Source of the DNA: Desulfurivibrio dismutans
GTDB lineage: Bacteria; Desulfobacterota; Desulfobulbia; Desulfobulbales; Desulfurivibrionaceae
Reading direction: 5' to 3'
Assembly: GCF_029210385.1 (NCBI RefSeq)
Contig: NZ_JARGDQ010000002.1
Span: 62,001-126,000, forward strand
Length of the DNA: 64,000 nt
Shown here in pieces: positions 37,499-49,693 of this stretch (the first letter of the stretch is position 1; each line of letters opens with the position of its first letter). Made by a program: the position numbers and the translations under genes. The notes beneath the pieces are model-generated. The model was not told the origin of the DNA, did no database searches, and saw only the letters and a program-made list of their open reading frames with translations.

Positions 37499-38134
37499 AT
37501 GCGATTCTTTTTGATTTTTTTTAGCTTGGGGCTGCTGCTGGGCAGCATGCCGCCTGTTTCTTTCGCTGCGGCGAGGGGAGGAGCGGAACCGGTGCGAATT
37601 GAATCGGACCGGATGGAAACCGGGGCTGAACCAAACTCGGTGGTGTTCAGCGGCCAGGTAGTAGCCCGCCAGGGTGAGCTGACGGTTTATGCCGAGACCA
37701 TGACCATCTTCCACCTCAGCCAGGAAGAGCAGGAGCAGTTGCCGCCGGGGGATCGGCGGCAACTTAAAAAACTCCACGCCACCGGCCAGGTCCGGGTGGA
37801 GGCCGAGGAATGGATCGGCACCGGCGACACCATGGAGTACACGGAAACGGAACGCAGGGTACTGCTGGCCGGCAACGCCCGGGCCTGGCAGGAGGGCAAC
37901 CTGGTCACCGGCCAGTCGATCACCATCTATCTCGACGAAGGCCGAAGTATCGTGGAACGGGGCGAAGACCCCGAAAAACGGGTGCGGGCCTTTTTTTATT
38001 CCGGCGATGATTCCCCCGGGGCCGACGATGAAGCAACCCCGTCCCCTGAGCCGCCCACCGATGAAGATGAACCGGCGGAGCCCGCGACCAATGATAACCA
38101 GCCACCGCCGCCGGCCGATCCGGAGGCCCCATGA
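37499..38134 (+). CDS. lptA: LPS-transport periplasmic protein LptA
   Basis: 211 residues with a signal peptide (LIFFSLGLLLGSMPPVSFA) and an OstA/LptA jelly-roll: IESDRMETGAEPNSVVFSGQ, LTVYAETMTIF, LVTGQSITIYL. LptA forms the periplasmic bridge for lipopolysaccharide. The acidic, proline-rich tail (last ~45 residues) is longer than usual. ATG 37499 chosen for the signal peptide; ribosome site weak. Its stop overlaps the lptB start (ATGA). Confidence 0.85.
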   Translation: MRFFLIFFSLGLLLGSMPPVSFAAARGGAEPVRIESDRMETGAEPNSVVFSGQVVARQGELTVYAETMTIFHLSQEEQEQLPPGDRRQLKKLHATGQVRVEAEEWIGTGDTMEYTETERRVLLAGNARAWQEGNLVTGQSITIYLDEGRSIVERGEDPEKRVRAFFYSGDDSPGADDEATPSPEPPTDEDEPAEPATNDNQPPPPADPEAP

Positions 38135-38877
38135 GTTCAGCCGCACCACTTCCGAAAACGCAGCTGGCCACCCGCGACATCGTTAAACAGTACAACAGGA
38201 GACGGGTGGTGGACGGCATCAGCCTGTCGGTGGAAACCGGCAGCGTGGTGGGCCTGCTGGGCCCCAACGGGGCCGGCAAAACCACCACCTTCTACACTAT
38301 CGCCGGCTTTGTCCGTCCCGATGCCGGTCGGGTGCTGCTGGACGAGCAGGATATTACCGCCCTGGCCATCCACCGCCGGGCCCGCCTCGGTTTGGCCTAC
38401 CTGCCGCAGGAGTCCTCGGTGTTCAAAAAGCTCAGCGTGACCGAAAATGTCCGCATTATCCTCGAGCCTCTGGGGCTGGGCCGCCAGGAGATCAAACAGC
38501 GCATCGACTCCCTGCTGGAAGAATTGAAACTGGGCTACCTGGCCGATAACCCGGCCCACTCCCTGTCCGGTGGCGAACGGCGGCGGGTGGAGATCATGCG
38601 GGCCCTGGCCATGCAGCCCCGGTTTATTTTACTGGACGAACCATTTGCCGGCATTGACCCGCTGTCGGTGGCCGACCTGCAGCAGATCATCAAAGATCTG
38701 AAAAACCGGGGCCTGGGAGTGCTGATTTCCGACCACAACGTGCGGGAAACCCTGGCCGTCTGCGACCGGGCCTATATTGTCAACCACGGCCAACTCTTGA
38801 CCAGCGGCACGGCGGAAGATATTATCCGTTGCCCCGAAGCCCGCCAGATGTACCTGGGCGAACATTTCACCCTTTAA
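38131..38877 (+). CDS. lptB: LPS export ABC transporter ATP-binding protein LptB
   Basis: 248 residues. Walker A GPNGAGKTTTFY, Q-loop YLPQESSVFKKLSV, signature LSGGERRRVEIMRAL, Walker B FILLDEPFAGIDP and switch His in ISDHNVRE are all present and match LptB specifically. It powers LPS extraction from the inner membrane. It lies between lptA and rpoN in the standard order. Confidence 0.95.
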   Translation: MSSAAPLPKTQLATRDIVKQYNRRRVVDGISLSVETGSVVGLLGPNGAGKTTTFYTIAGFVRPDAGRVLLDEQDITALAIHRRARLGLAYLPQESSVFKKLSVTENVRIILEPLGLGRQEIKQRIDSLLEELKLGYLADNPAHSLSGGERRRVEIMRALAMQPRFILLDEPFAGIDPLSVADLQQIIKDLKNRGLGVLISDHNVRETLAVCDRAYIVNHGQLLTSGTAEDIIRCPEARQMYLGEHFTL

Positions 38878-38892
38878 CCAAGAAGACCGACC

Positions 38893-40389
<1,497 letters not shown>

Positions 40390-40481
40390 CCGGGCATCCG
40401 TTTAGGGCTTGTACATTTTGGCTGTTTTCGATATTGCTTTTAGTTAGCAGCCCAAACGTTTATCATCGACGGCTACTTATT

Positions 40482-40949
40482 ATGAATGCGATCAAGAAGG
40501 CCGAACAGGCCGTTATTATTCCGGAACTGGCCGCCATTACCCGCAAGGAAGTGTTGCAGGAACTGGCGGCGGCGGCCGTAAAGCAACGTCCGGAACTGGA
40601 ACTGGAACGACTTTACGCCATCCTGGAGGATCGGGAAGAGCTGGGCTCCACCGGCCTCGGCGACGGAGTCGCCATTCCCCACGGCAAGGTGCCGGAACTG
40701 AATGAGATGATACTGGTTTTCGGCCGCAGCACCAATGGGGTCCCCTTTGCCGCCCAAGATGGCCGCCCCATTCATCTTTTCTTCCTGCTCCTGGCCCCGG
40801 CCGCCAGCAGCACCCCCTATCTTGGCCGCCTGGCCGAACTGGCCCGTTTCCTCCGGGACCCCCAGGTCCGAGCTCGCCTGCTGCAGGCGGAAAACCGGGA
40901 AGAGCTGATGTCAATCCTGCAGGGCGAAGACCAGGGTGATCATGAATAG
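40482..40949 (+). CDS. ptsN: PTS IIA-like nitrogen-regulatory protein PtsN
   Basis: 155 residues, one EIIA-Ntr domain. The phosphorylated His is in GDGVAIPHGKV. PtsN belongs to the nitrogen PTS and commonly follows rpoN. The ribosome-hibernation factor gene (hpf) usually found between rpoN and ptsN is absent: only 92 bases separate them. ATG 40482 gives the normal N-terminus (VIIPELAAITRKEVLQEL). Confidence 0.9.
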   Translation: MNAIKKAEQAVIIPELAAITRKEVLQELAAAAVKQRPELELERLYAILEDREELGSTGLGDGVAIPHGKVPELNEMILVFGRSTNGVPFAAQDGRPIHLFFLLLAPAASSTPYLGRLAELARFLRDPQVRARLLQAENREELMSILQGEDQGDHE

Positions 40950-41382
40950 GCCTGAAACCAGCGGGCAGGCGGTAAGCGGCGGACGTTTAAACCTGACACT
41001 GCAAAGCTTTGGCCACAAGCACGGATCGGCCCCGGCCGCCGACCTGGTTTTCGATGCCCGCCCCCTTCCCAACCCCTACTGGGAAGCGCCTTTACGCCAC
41101 CGTCACGGCCTGGAGCCGGAGGTTGCCGCCTATGTTCTGCGACACCCCCAGGGGGAGCGTTTTCTCGCGCTGCATCTGGACCTGCTGCGTTTTTACCTGC
41201 AACTGGAGGCCTCCCGCGACCAGCACCGGGAGGCCATTACCATCGCGGTGGGCTGTACCGGCGGCCGCCACCGCTCCCCGGCGGTAACCGAAGCCCTGGC
41301 CGAGGCTCTGTCAAAGGCCTTGGCCGACACCGGCCTGCCGGTAAAGATCACCACCCGGCACCGCGATATCGACAAGCAATAA
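40942..41382 (+). CDS. Stand-alone RapZ C-terminal domain protein
   Basis: 146 residues matching only the C-terminal half of RapZ (YvcJ): LTLQSFGHKHGSAPAADLVF, DARPLPNPYW and the signature IAVGCTGGRHRSPAVTEALA. The N-terminal P-loop kinase-like domain is missing. In RapZ this half binds RNA and the metabolite GlcN6P. Its start overlaps the ptsN stop by 8 bases. Single-domain relatives exist, so this may be a full gene rather than a fragment. Confidence 0.82.
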   Translation: MNRPETSGQAVSGGRLNLTLQSFGHKHGSAPAADLVFDARPLPNPYWEAPLRHRHGLEPEVAAYVLRHPQGERFLALHLDLLRFYLQLEASRDQHREAITIAVGCTGGRHRSPAVTEALAEALSKALADTGLPVKITTRHRDIDKQ

Positions 41383-41488
41383 CATTGCAAACGTTTACCG
41401 CCCGTTATATCAACACGTTAATGGCCCTGGTGAGCGGCAACCAAGCCGGGTAGCTTAACCTGCTCCCGGTCAACCTCGCAAAAAAAAC

Positions 41489-42919
41489 ATGCCCAGCCAA
41501 CCCCCTGCCATTGATTCCCGCTTGCTCGCCGCCCTGCAACAGGTGGTGGGCAAAAAACAGGTCGCCACGGCCCCCGAAGAACGGCTGAGTTATGCCTACG
41601 ACGGCTCCGGCCGGGAGTACCCGCCGGCGGCGGTAGTCTTTCCGGCCAACAGCGATCAGATCGCGGCGGTACTGCGGCTGGCCGGCAAATACCGCACCCC
41701 GGTGATCCCCCGGGGCGCTGGCACCGGCATGTGCGGCGGGGCGCTGGCCACCCGGGGCGGCATCATCCTGGCCTTGAGCCGGATGACCAAAATTGTGGAA
41801 ATCGACGAAGACAACCAGGTGGCAGTGGTCCAGCCTGGGGTGATCACCGCCGAACTGCAAGCGGCGGTGCGGCGCCACGACCTTTACTATCCGCCCGATC
41901 CCGCCAGCCGCGCCTTCTGTACCATCGGCGGCAACGTGGCCTGCGGGGCCGGCGGGCCGGCGGCGGTCAAGTACGGGGTTACCCGCGACTATGTGCTGGG
42001 GCTGACGGCGGTGCTGGCCAACGGCGACATCATCCACACCGGGGTGCGCACCGCCAAGGGAGTGGTGGGTTACGACCTTACCCGGCTGCTGGTGGGCAGC
42101 GAAGGCACCTTGGCGGTGATCGGCGAGATCACCCTGCGCCTGGTGCCGGCCCCGGCGGCCAAGCAAACCATGCTGCTGCTCTGCCGCGATCTTCTGCAGG
42201 CCACCGGCCTGGTCAGCGCTATTTTGCGCCGGCTGACCCCCGCCACCCTGGAATACCTGGACCGCACCGCCTTAGGCCTGGTGGCCGACCGCCTGCCCAC
42301 CGGGCTCATTGAACGCTCCCAGGAGCAGATCGGGCAAAACCCGGCGGCCATGCTGCTGCTGGAGCTGGACGGCAGCCCCGAAGAGGTGGCGGGACAAACC
42401 AGGCAGCTCAAGGAGTTCCTGCAGGACCAGCAAGGGGTGATCCTGCACGCGGCGGCGGACCACGAGGAGGCCGAGCAACTCTGGGCCGCCCGCCGGGCCG
42501 TCTCGCCGGCGGCTTTCAAGCTGCGGCCCCACAAGATCAGCGACGATGTCGTGGTGCCCCGCAGCCGCATTCCCGATCTGGTGGCCACCGCCGAGCAACT
42601 GGCGGCCGGCACCGGCCTGCCGATTTTCACCTTCGGGCATGCCGGCGACGGCAACATCCACGTCAATATCATGCTGGATCGGGACAACGAGCAGGAACGC
42701 CGGGCGGCGGAAACCGCCCGGCAAGCCATTTACAAGCGGGTGCTGGAACTGCGGGGCACCCTTTCCGGCGAACACGGGGTGGGGATCAGCAAGGCGGCGG
42801 CCATCACCGCCGAGGTGGACCCGGCCAGCCTGGAGTTGATGAAAAACCTGAAAAAACTCTTCGACCCGGGCAACATTCTCAACCCGGGTAAGATTTGGGG
42901 GGAGGGGGTCAGGTCTTGA
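41489..42919 (+). CDS. glcD: FAD-linked oxidase, glycolate/D-lactate dehydrogenase subunit GlcD-like
   Basis: 476 residues. The FAD-binding PCMH fold shows VIPRGAGTGMCGGAL, FCTIGGNVACGAGG and LLVGSEGTLAVI. The C-terminal half has FTFGHAGDGNIHVNIM and SGEHGVGISKA. It would oxidise glycolate or D-lactate, passing electrons to a GlcF-type iron-sulfur partner, which is not next to it. The last four or so codons are part of the 30-bp inverted repeat shared with pyrF. Confidence 0.88.
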   Translation: MPSQPPAIDSRLLAALQQVVGKKQVATAPEERLSYAYDGSGREYPPAAVVFPANSDQIAAVLRLAGKYRTPVIPRGAGTGMCGGALATRGGIILALSRMTKIVEIDEDNQVAVVQPGVITAELQAAVRRHDLYYPPDPASRAFCTIGGNVACGAGGPAAVKYGVTRDYVLGLTAVLANGDIIHTGVRTAKGVVGYDLTRLLVGSEGTLAVIGEITLRLVPAPAAKQTMLLLCRDLLQATGLVSAILRRLTPATLEYLDRTALGLVADRLPTGLIERSQEQIGQNPAAMLLLELDGSPEEVAGQTRQLKEFLQDQQGVILHAAADHEEAEQLWAARRAVSPAAFKLRPHKISDDVVVPRSRIPDLVATAEQLAAGTGLPIFTFGHAGDGNIHVNIMLDRDNEQERRAAETARQAIYKRVLELRGTLSGEHGVGISKAAAITAEVDPASLELMKNLKKLFDPGNILNPGKIWGEGVRS

Positions 42920-42969
42920 CATGACAGTTTGGTTTGGGTCAAACTGTCATGTCAAGACCTGACCCCCTC
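42902..42969. repeat. 30-bp perfect inverted repeat between glcD and pyrF
   Basis: GAGGGGGTCAGGTCTTGACA and ten further bases (42902-42931) are repeated as the exact reverse complement at 42940-42969 around an 8-base loop. Both stop codons lie inside, so glcD and pyrF both end in the residues EGVRS encoded by the element arms. The arm sequence looks like the short palindromes linked to REP-associated transposases in other genomes. It can act as a two-way terminator. Confidence 0.85.
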
Positions 42970-43728
42970 TGCGGCGGCGGCGATCTCCTTTTGCAGGGCG
43001 GCGGCGGCCGCTGGCGGGTCGGCGGCATCTCGGATGGGGCGGCCCACCACCAGGAAGTCGGCGCCGGCGGCAATGGCGGCCCCGGCGGTGGCGGTGCGCT
43101 GCTGGTCATCAGATCCGGCGGCCCCGAAGGCCCCGGCAGGGCGAATACCGGGGGTAACGATCAAAAAATCCTCGCCCCATTGGCGGCGCAGGGCCAAAAC
43201 CTCCCGGGGCGAGGCCACCACCCCTGCACAGCCGGCGGCCAGGGCCTTGCCCGCCCGCTGCAGTACCAATTCTTCGGCGGTGCCGGCCCAGCCCGCCTCC
43301 CGCAACTCCTCCTCGCCGATACTGGTAAGCACCGTCACCGCCAACACCTGTAAGTCTCCCCGGGCCGCTTCCGCCGCCGCCTGCAGCATGGCCCGGTCCT
43401 GGCCGTGCACCGTGGCCAGGCTGACTCCGTGTTCCCGCAGGCGGCGCACCGCCCGGTAAACGGTTTCGGGAATATCATGAAATTTAAGATCAAGCATCAC
43501 CCCGTGCCTCCGCCCGGCAATCTCTTCCACCACCGGCCACCAGCCGGCGGTGAACAACTCCAGCCCCACCTTGAAAAACCCTACCCGGCTCCCCAACCGC
43601 GCCACCCACTCCCGCGCCTGGCCGGGCTCCGGCACATCGAGGGCAAAAATCAACCGCCGGTCCGGCGTGATCGTGGAGGAACGCCGGGAATCAAAAGCTT
43701 CTGCGGTGGTACGTTGATCGCTTCGCAT
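42952..43728 (-). CDS. pyrF: Orotidine 5'-phosphate decarboxylase
   Basis: 258 residues. LIFALDVPEPGQA opens the barrel, MLDLKFHDIPETV contains the catalytic DxKxxD, and VTPGIRPAG and FLVVGRPIRDA bind phosphate. PyrF makes UMP, the last step of pyrimidine synthesis. ATG 43728 is preferred; in-frame starts further upstream give a lysine-rich extension foreign to the family. The last residues are encoded by the inverted repeat shared with glcD. Confidence 0.92.
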   Translation of the reverse strand: MRSDQRTTAEAFDSRRSSTITPDRRLIFALDVPEPGQAREWVARLGSRVGFFKVGLELFTAGWWPVVEEIAGRRHGVMLDLKFHDIPETVYRAVRRLREHGVSLATVHGQDRAMLQAAAEAARGDLQVLAVTVLTSIGEEELREAGWAGTAEELVLQRAGKALAAGCAGVVASPREVLALRRQWGEDFLIVTPGIRPAGAFGAAGSDDQQRTATAGAAIAAGADFLVVGRPIRDAADPPAAAAALQKEIAAAAEGVRS

Positions 43729-43953
43729 GCCGTTGATATAGCCCGGGCCGCAACCACCTGCAAGATCTTTCCCGAGCATGGTATTTATTTTCTTGATTTT
43801 TGCTTTATTTTTCTCTATCGTTGCGGACAATCGCCCGCCGGACGGGGTTTTATGCCGACGAACGGGCCGCAACCCCTGGCCGGCCGGGCTGATCGGAGGG
43901 TGAAAAAAATTTGAACCGCGATCAAAAAATTTAAACTTTTGGTCGGTTTTTGC

Positions 43954-43983
43954 TTGACAGGGGATGGCAGTATCTATTAAATA
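43954..43983 (+). promoter_or_regulatory. Sigma-70-type promoter of the porin gene
   Basis: TTGACA at 43954-43959 and a -10-like TAAATA at 43978-43983, 18 bases apart, in an AT-rich stretch of otherwise GC-rich DNA. It lies about 130 bases before the porin start codon. With the hairpin at 44057-44078 it is the only structure seen in the 385-base pyrF-porin gap. Confidence 0.6.
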
Positions 43984-44056
43984 ATTCAGGAGCTTTCAGC
44001 TTGTCCCCCGTTAAAATGCAATATTGACGGGGCTAAACAAGACCGCAAGATGTAGG

Positions 44057-44078
44057 GACGGGCGCTTGAGCGCCCGTC
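44057..44078 (+). other. 9-bp perfect hairpin in the porin leader
   Basis: GACGGGCGC, loop TTGA, GCGCCCGTC. It lies in the untranslated leader between promoter and ribosome site (AAGGAGAG at about 44103). There is no T-run, so it is not a terminator; it may stabilise the mRNA or be a small repeat remnant. Confidence 0.5.
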
Positions 44079-44113
44079 GGGTACCCAACCAAAAGGAGTA
44101 TAAGGAGAGCATC

Positions 44114-45391
44114 ATGAAAGAGATCAAAGGTTCCACCGTTCGGCGGCGCTATGCCCGCTTCCCCCTGACCCTGGCGCTGGGCGCCATGGTTCTGACCTCG
44201 GGCGCCATCGGCGTCGGCACTTCCACCGCAGAAGCCGCCGTAGCCACCAAGGGCGAAACCGGAATCACCCTGAGCGGCGACGCCCGTTTGCGGGGCTTCT
44301 GGCGCGAAGATGCCGATTTCAGCTCGGCCGACGACACTAACCGTCAGCTCCAGCATCGTATGCGGATTGCCGTAGACGCTCAAGCCGCTGGCGGCACCTC
44401 GCTGCACACCCGTTTTCACATGGCCAACAACGAGATGTACACCTGGGATTCCATGGCCAACAACGCCAATAATGACAGTGGTACCTCCAGCCTCAACGTC
44501 GCCACCGACTACCTTTATGTCCGGGTTCCCGTCGCAACCGGCACCGTGACCCTGGGCCGTCAGGTGTTCAACTACGGGCACAAGTTCAGGGTCTGGGACG
44601 GTCGCGGCGACCGCCTTACCTACAGCCAAAAAATCACCGATGACATAAGTGTTTTCGGCTATTACCAGAAAATGCAGGAATCCCAGGCTGGTAGTGGTCC
44701 CGGTGTTGCCGCCGAAGACGAAGATCGCAACCTGTACGCCATCGGCATGGGCTACAATGCCGGGCCGCTGACCGCCAACGCCCAGATTCGCCACCATGAT
44801 CAGGAATGGAGCAACGGCAACGACGGCCAGGAACTTGTCGGTTTCGTCACCTACCAGATGGCCGACCTGACCCTGGAGTTCGAAGGTCACTTCACCACCG
44901 GCGATCTCTTTGAGAACGCCGAAGATGACAACCAGCAGAAATTCTACCTCGGTGCTGCCTACCAGTTGGGCGACACCACCCTGACCGGCGGTCTGGCCTA
45001 TGCATTGGCTGGCTCCTCCGCCAGCGGCTTCTTTGACAAGATCTCCATGTTCCACAACACCAGCGGCGGCCATGGCCTCGGCCATACCGCTTTCGGCGCT
45101 TCAGCCAACCCAGTCGATAAGGCCATGGCTGTAGGCGTGGGCGCCAGCCACAAGCTCAGCCCTGAGCTGACCCTGGGCGGTCGACTGGCTTACACTGCCT
45201 ATGATCTGTACAATGACAATGCAACTGGCAATGACGATCCTTCTGTCGTTTCCGTTGACGCCAGCATGGCTTACAAGATTAACGCCAGCACCACCTATCA
45301 TATCGACGCCATCTACGCCAAGCCCGATAATGTGACCAACGATGACGACGCCTACTTCGGCCTCAGCCACCGTCTGGAAATTCGCTTCTAG
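44114..45391 (+). CDS. Outer-membrane beta-barrel porin
   Basis: 425 residues with a signal peptide ending STAEAA, alternating beta-strands rich in Gly, Asn and aromatic residues, and a C-terminal Phe (HRLEIRF), the signal for outer-membrane insertion. It resembles the 16-strand general or alginate-export-like porins common in Desulfobacterota; the substrate is not known. A strong promoter, a good ribosome site (AAGGAG) and a strong terminator suggest high expression from a single-gene unit. Confidence 0.85.
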   Translation: MKEIKGSTVRRRYARFPLTLALGAMVLTSGAIGVGTSTAEAAVATKGETGITLSGDARLRGFWREDADFSSADDTNRQLQHRMRIAVDAQAAGGTSLHTRFHMANNEMYTWDSMANNANNDSGTSSLNVATDYLYVRVPVATGTVTLGRQVFNYGHKFRVWDGRGDRLTYSQKITDDISVFGYYQKMQESQAGSGPGVAAEDEDRNLYAIGMGYNAGPLTANAQIRHHDQEWSNGNDGQELVGFVTYQMADLTLEFEGHFTTGDLFENAEDDNQQKFYLGAAYQLGDTTLTGGLAYALAGSSASGFFDKISMFHNTSGGHGLGHTAFGASANPVDKAMAVGVGASHKLSPELTLGGRLAYTAYDLYNDNATGNDDPSVVSVDASMAYKINASTTYHIDAIYAKPDNVTNDDDAYFGLSHRLEIRF

Positions 45392-45438
45392 TTTCGGCTG
45401 CAACTTAGTGTAATAGCCAGATCTTCTGATCCGGCTGC

Positions 45439-45478
45439 AAAAACCCCCGATCGGCATTCCCGGTCGGGGGTTTTTTTT
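45439..45478 (+). terminator. Rho-independent terminator after the porin gene
   Basis: CCCCCGATCGG, loop CATTC, CCGGTCGGGGG (one G-T pair) followed by eight T. It starts about 48 bases after the porin stop; an A-run on the other side would allow some activity in the opposite direction. Confidence 0.9.
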
Positions 45479-45667
45479 ACCCTTGCCCCGGCCCTCTCCC
45501 CCAACGTTGAACCACCGGAGTGAAAAACAGGATTTTACTTGACCTCCGTGAGCGCTCTGCTTTAAAGTACGCGGTGCTTATTTTGTAACTAAGCGGCGGA
45601 GGGAAACTTGGTAGTGGTTCCGGCAATAACCTCAACAGTTCCCATCAACCCGAGGAGAGTGACAATC

Positions 45668-47662
<1,995 letters not shown>

Positions 47663-47677
47663 AAAATGGAAAATATT

Positions 47678-49384
47678 ATGAAGCGTCTTTTTCTGTTTTT
47701 TGTGCTGCTGTTTTCTGCGCTGCTGCCCTTCGCCACCACCGCCCTGGCCGACCAGGAGCCGCCACCGCCGCGCCTCGGCATGCTGCCGCTGGAGCTGATT
47801 GCCCCCCAGGAGGTGAGCTATCTGCAGGAAGGGATCAGGACCATGCTGGGCAGTCGCCTGGCGGCCGGCGGCCGGGCCGTGCTGGTGGATCGCGGCCGAT
47901 TGACCCGTGAACTGGCCGGCCTCGAGCAGGCGCCCACCGAACTTGAAGAATTTGCTGCCCTGGGCCGGCAACTGGAGGTCGACTACCTGGTGGGCGGCGT
48001 GCTTACCGCGGTGGGGGGTGGTCTCAGCCTGGATATTAATGTTTATGAGGTCGGCTCTGAAGGTAAGGCCCACGGTTTCTTTGCCACCGCCGCTGACGAA
48101 GACGAGGTGATCCCCCAGGTTGATCAACTGGCCCGGGAAATCCTGGATTCCCTCTTCGCCCCGGCCCCCGGGCCAACCCCGGCACAGGCCCCGGCACCCA
48201 TTACCCCCGAGACCGGACAACCTTCCTATGTCGCCCCGCACCCCCAACGGCAGTTGCTGGAATCCCGCGCTCCCCGGCCTTCTTCATCCCTGATCCGGCC
48301 CACAACCATTGACCGGCTCCGCGGCGATTTTAAAAGCCATGATATTTCCCTGGATCTGCAGGCCATGGAGACCGCCGACGTCACCGGAGATGGCGAAATG
48401 GAGGTCATTCTGGCCGGCCGTAACCGGGTGGAGGTCTACCGGCGCGACCAGGACCGCTTTGTCCGCATGGGTACCATCAACACCCTCAGCCGCTACCCCA
48501 TCCACTATCTTTCCGCCGCCGATCTCAACCGTAACGGTCGGGCGGAAATCTACATCAGCGCCGCCGACCTGAACCGTCCCAACTCCCTGGTTATCGAATG
48601 GAACGGGACCGATTTCGTTCGCACCCACGACAACCTGCCCTGGTATCTCCGCGCCATGCGCCTGCCCGGCGAGGGTATGACCCTGGTGGGCCAGCAGGCC
48701 GGCGGCGGTCGCTTCATGGTGCCCGGCCTGCACCGGCTGTACCCCACCGCTGACGGCGGCCTGGAAGAAGAAGGGCGGTTGAGTCTGCCGGGGCGGCTTA
48801 ACCTGTTTGACTTTGCCTACGCCGATCTCACCGGCAACGGCAGCGACGAGATCATCACCGTTACCCAGGGCGAACGCCTGGAGGTGCTGGGGGCCGGCGG
48901 CGCAAGGCTTTGGCGCAGCAGCCTCCACTATGGCGGCACCACTCGCCATTTGGGCGGCCAGGAAGGCCTTGATGATGGCCCGGTTCCCCATGAAGTGGAG
49001 GCCTCCAAGCACTACGTGCCCTCCCGCATCGTCATCCGGGATGTCACCAACAACGGCCGACCTGAGGTGATTATAACCCAAAACCACCCCTCATTATCCC
49101 GGGCGGTGGGAAGGCTGCGTTCGTACGCCAGCGGCGAGATCCACGCCTTGCGCTGGGACGGCGCGGGGATGCAGGAACTCTGGAAGACCCACGAAATCGA
49201 GGGCTACATCGCCGATGTTCAACTCGGGCCGGACCTGGCAGCCACCGACCAGGACGGTCAGGGGTGGCGCGGCGCCGAACTGTATGTCGGAGTAGTCACC
49301 AAAGCCGGCGGTTTCGGCCTGTTTTCCAGCCCCACCAGCGCCATCCATGTCTACCCGGTGGAATACCTGGAAAACAACGAGTAA
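47678..49384 (+). CDS. Secreted FG-GAP/VCBS-repeat protein with CsgG/FlgO-like N-terminal domain
   Basis: 568 residues: signal peptide (LFLFFVLLFSALLPFATTALA), a ~120-residue domain like the CsgG/FlgO family (LRLGMLPLEL-type strand, VDYLVGGVLTAVGGGLSLDI), a proline-rich linker, then a beta-propeller-like region with at least four Ca-binding-type repeats (DVTGDGEMEVILA, DLNRNGRAEIYIS, DLTGNGSDEIITV, DVTNNGRPEVIIT). Probably periplasmic or outer-membrane; function unknown. ATG 47678 is chosen for GGA seven bases upstream; ATG 47666 is in frame. It follows acs by 15 bases. Confidence 0.8.
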   Translation: MKRLFLFFVLLFSALLPFATTALADQEPPPPRLGMLPLELIAPQEVSYLQEGIRTMLGSRLAAGGRAVLVDRGRLTRELAGLEQAPTELEEFAALGRQLEVDYLVGGVLTAVGGGLSLDINVYEVGSEGKAHGFFATAADEDEVIPQVDQLAREILDSLFAPAPGPTPAQAPAPITPETGQPSYVAPHPQRQLLESRAPRPSSSLIRPTTIDRLRGDFKSHDISLDLQAMETADVTGDGEMEVILAGRNRVEVYRRDQDRFVRMGTINTLSRYPIHYLSAADLNRNGRAEIYISAADLNRPNSLVIEWNGTDFVRTHDNLPWYLRAMRLPGEGMTLVGQQAGGGRFMVPGLHRLYPTADGGLEEEGRLSLPGRLNLFDFAYADLTGNGSDEIITVTQGERLEVLGAGGARLWRSSLHYGGTTRHLGGQEGLDDGPVPHEVEASKHYVPSRIVIRDVTNNGRPEVIITQNHPSLSRAVGRLRSYASGEIHALRWDGAGMQELWKTHEIEGYIADVQLGPDLAATDQDGQGWRGAELYVGVVTKAGGFGLFSSPTSAIHVYPVEYLENNE

Positions 49385-49427
49385 GCAAGCTAAAGGCTAA
49401 TGAGAGGCGCCCACGCGCCAAGCGTAA

Positions 49428-49470
49428 AAAAAGGGTGGGCCGGATCAGATTGATCCGGCCCACCCTTTTT
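49428..49470 (+). terminator. Strong bidirectional terminator
   Basis: A 20-bp perfect stem, AAAAAGGGTGGGCCGGATCA (49428-49447) and its complement (49451-49470), with a 3-base loop and A- and T-runs on the two sides. It ends the acs operon and, from the other side, would end transcription of the tRNA-Arg gene originally present here. Confidence 0.93.
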
Positions 49471-49476
49471 AATTTC

Positions 49477-49525
49477 TGGCGCGCCTGGCAGGATTCGAAC
49501 CTGCGACCTACGGCTTAGAAGTCCG
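49477..49525 (-). tRNA. 3' part of tRNA-Arg(TCT), left attachment site (attL)
   Basis: Read on the minus strand, it has the anticodon loop CTTCTAA (anticodon TCT, Arg), the 3' anticodon stem GCCGT, the T arm GCAGGTTCGAATCCTGC, and an acceptor end with encoded CCA. The 5' half (acceptor 5' strand, D arm) is absent; unrelated DNA begins just past the anticodon. A tyrosine integrase gene starts 170 bases away. This is the duplicated tRNA 3' end left at one edge of an integrated element, and the intact tRNA should lie at the other edge, outside the window. Confidence 0.85.
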
Positions 49526-49622
49526 TTTTTTTATCTTCCCGCTTTTTCCCATAGTCTCACAATCCCTTGACATTAAATGCTTTCCTCTTTATCCTGTTTC
49601 CCATAAGTACCCTTGATTTCCC

Positions 49623-49657
49623 CTTAAAAGTTGGACAGGAGTTGGACAACTTTTAAG
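49623..49657. promoter_or_regulatory. 11-bp perfect inverted repeat upstream of the integrase
   Basis: CTTAAAAGTTG (49623-49633) and CAACTTTTAAG (49647-49657), 13 bases apart, with a nested direct repeat GTTGGACA. It lies 37 bases before the integrase start and could be an operator or integrase/excisionase binding site. The 309-base gap between 49384 and 49694 otherwise holds the terminator and the tRNA fragment. Confidence 0.6.
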
Positions 49658-49693
49658 ATGGAAACATAGACAGGGCAAGAGGAGGCTGGCAGC

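Noticed and set aside
49477-49530. Complete tRNA-Arg gene
   Set aside because: Only the anticodon loop, T arm and 3' acceptor are present; D arm and 5' acceptor are replaced by unrelated DNA, so it is an attachment-site fragment.
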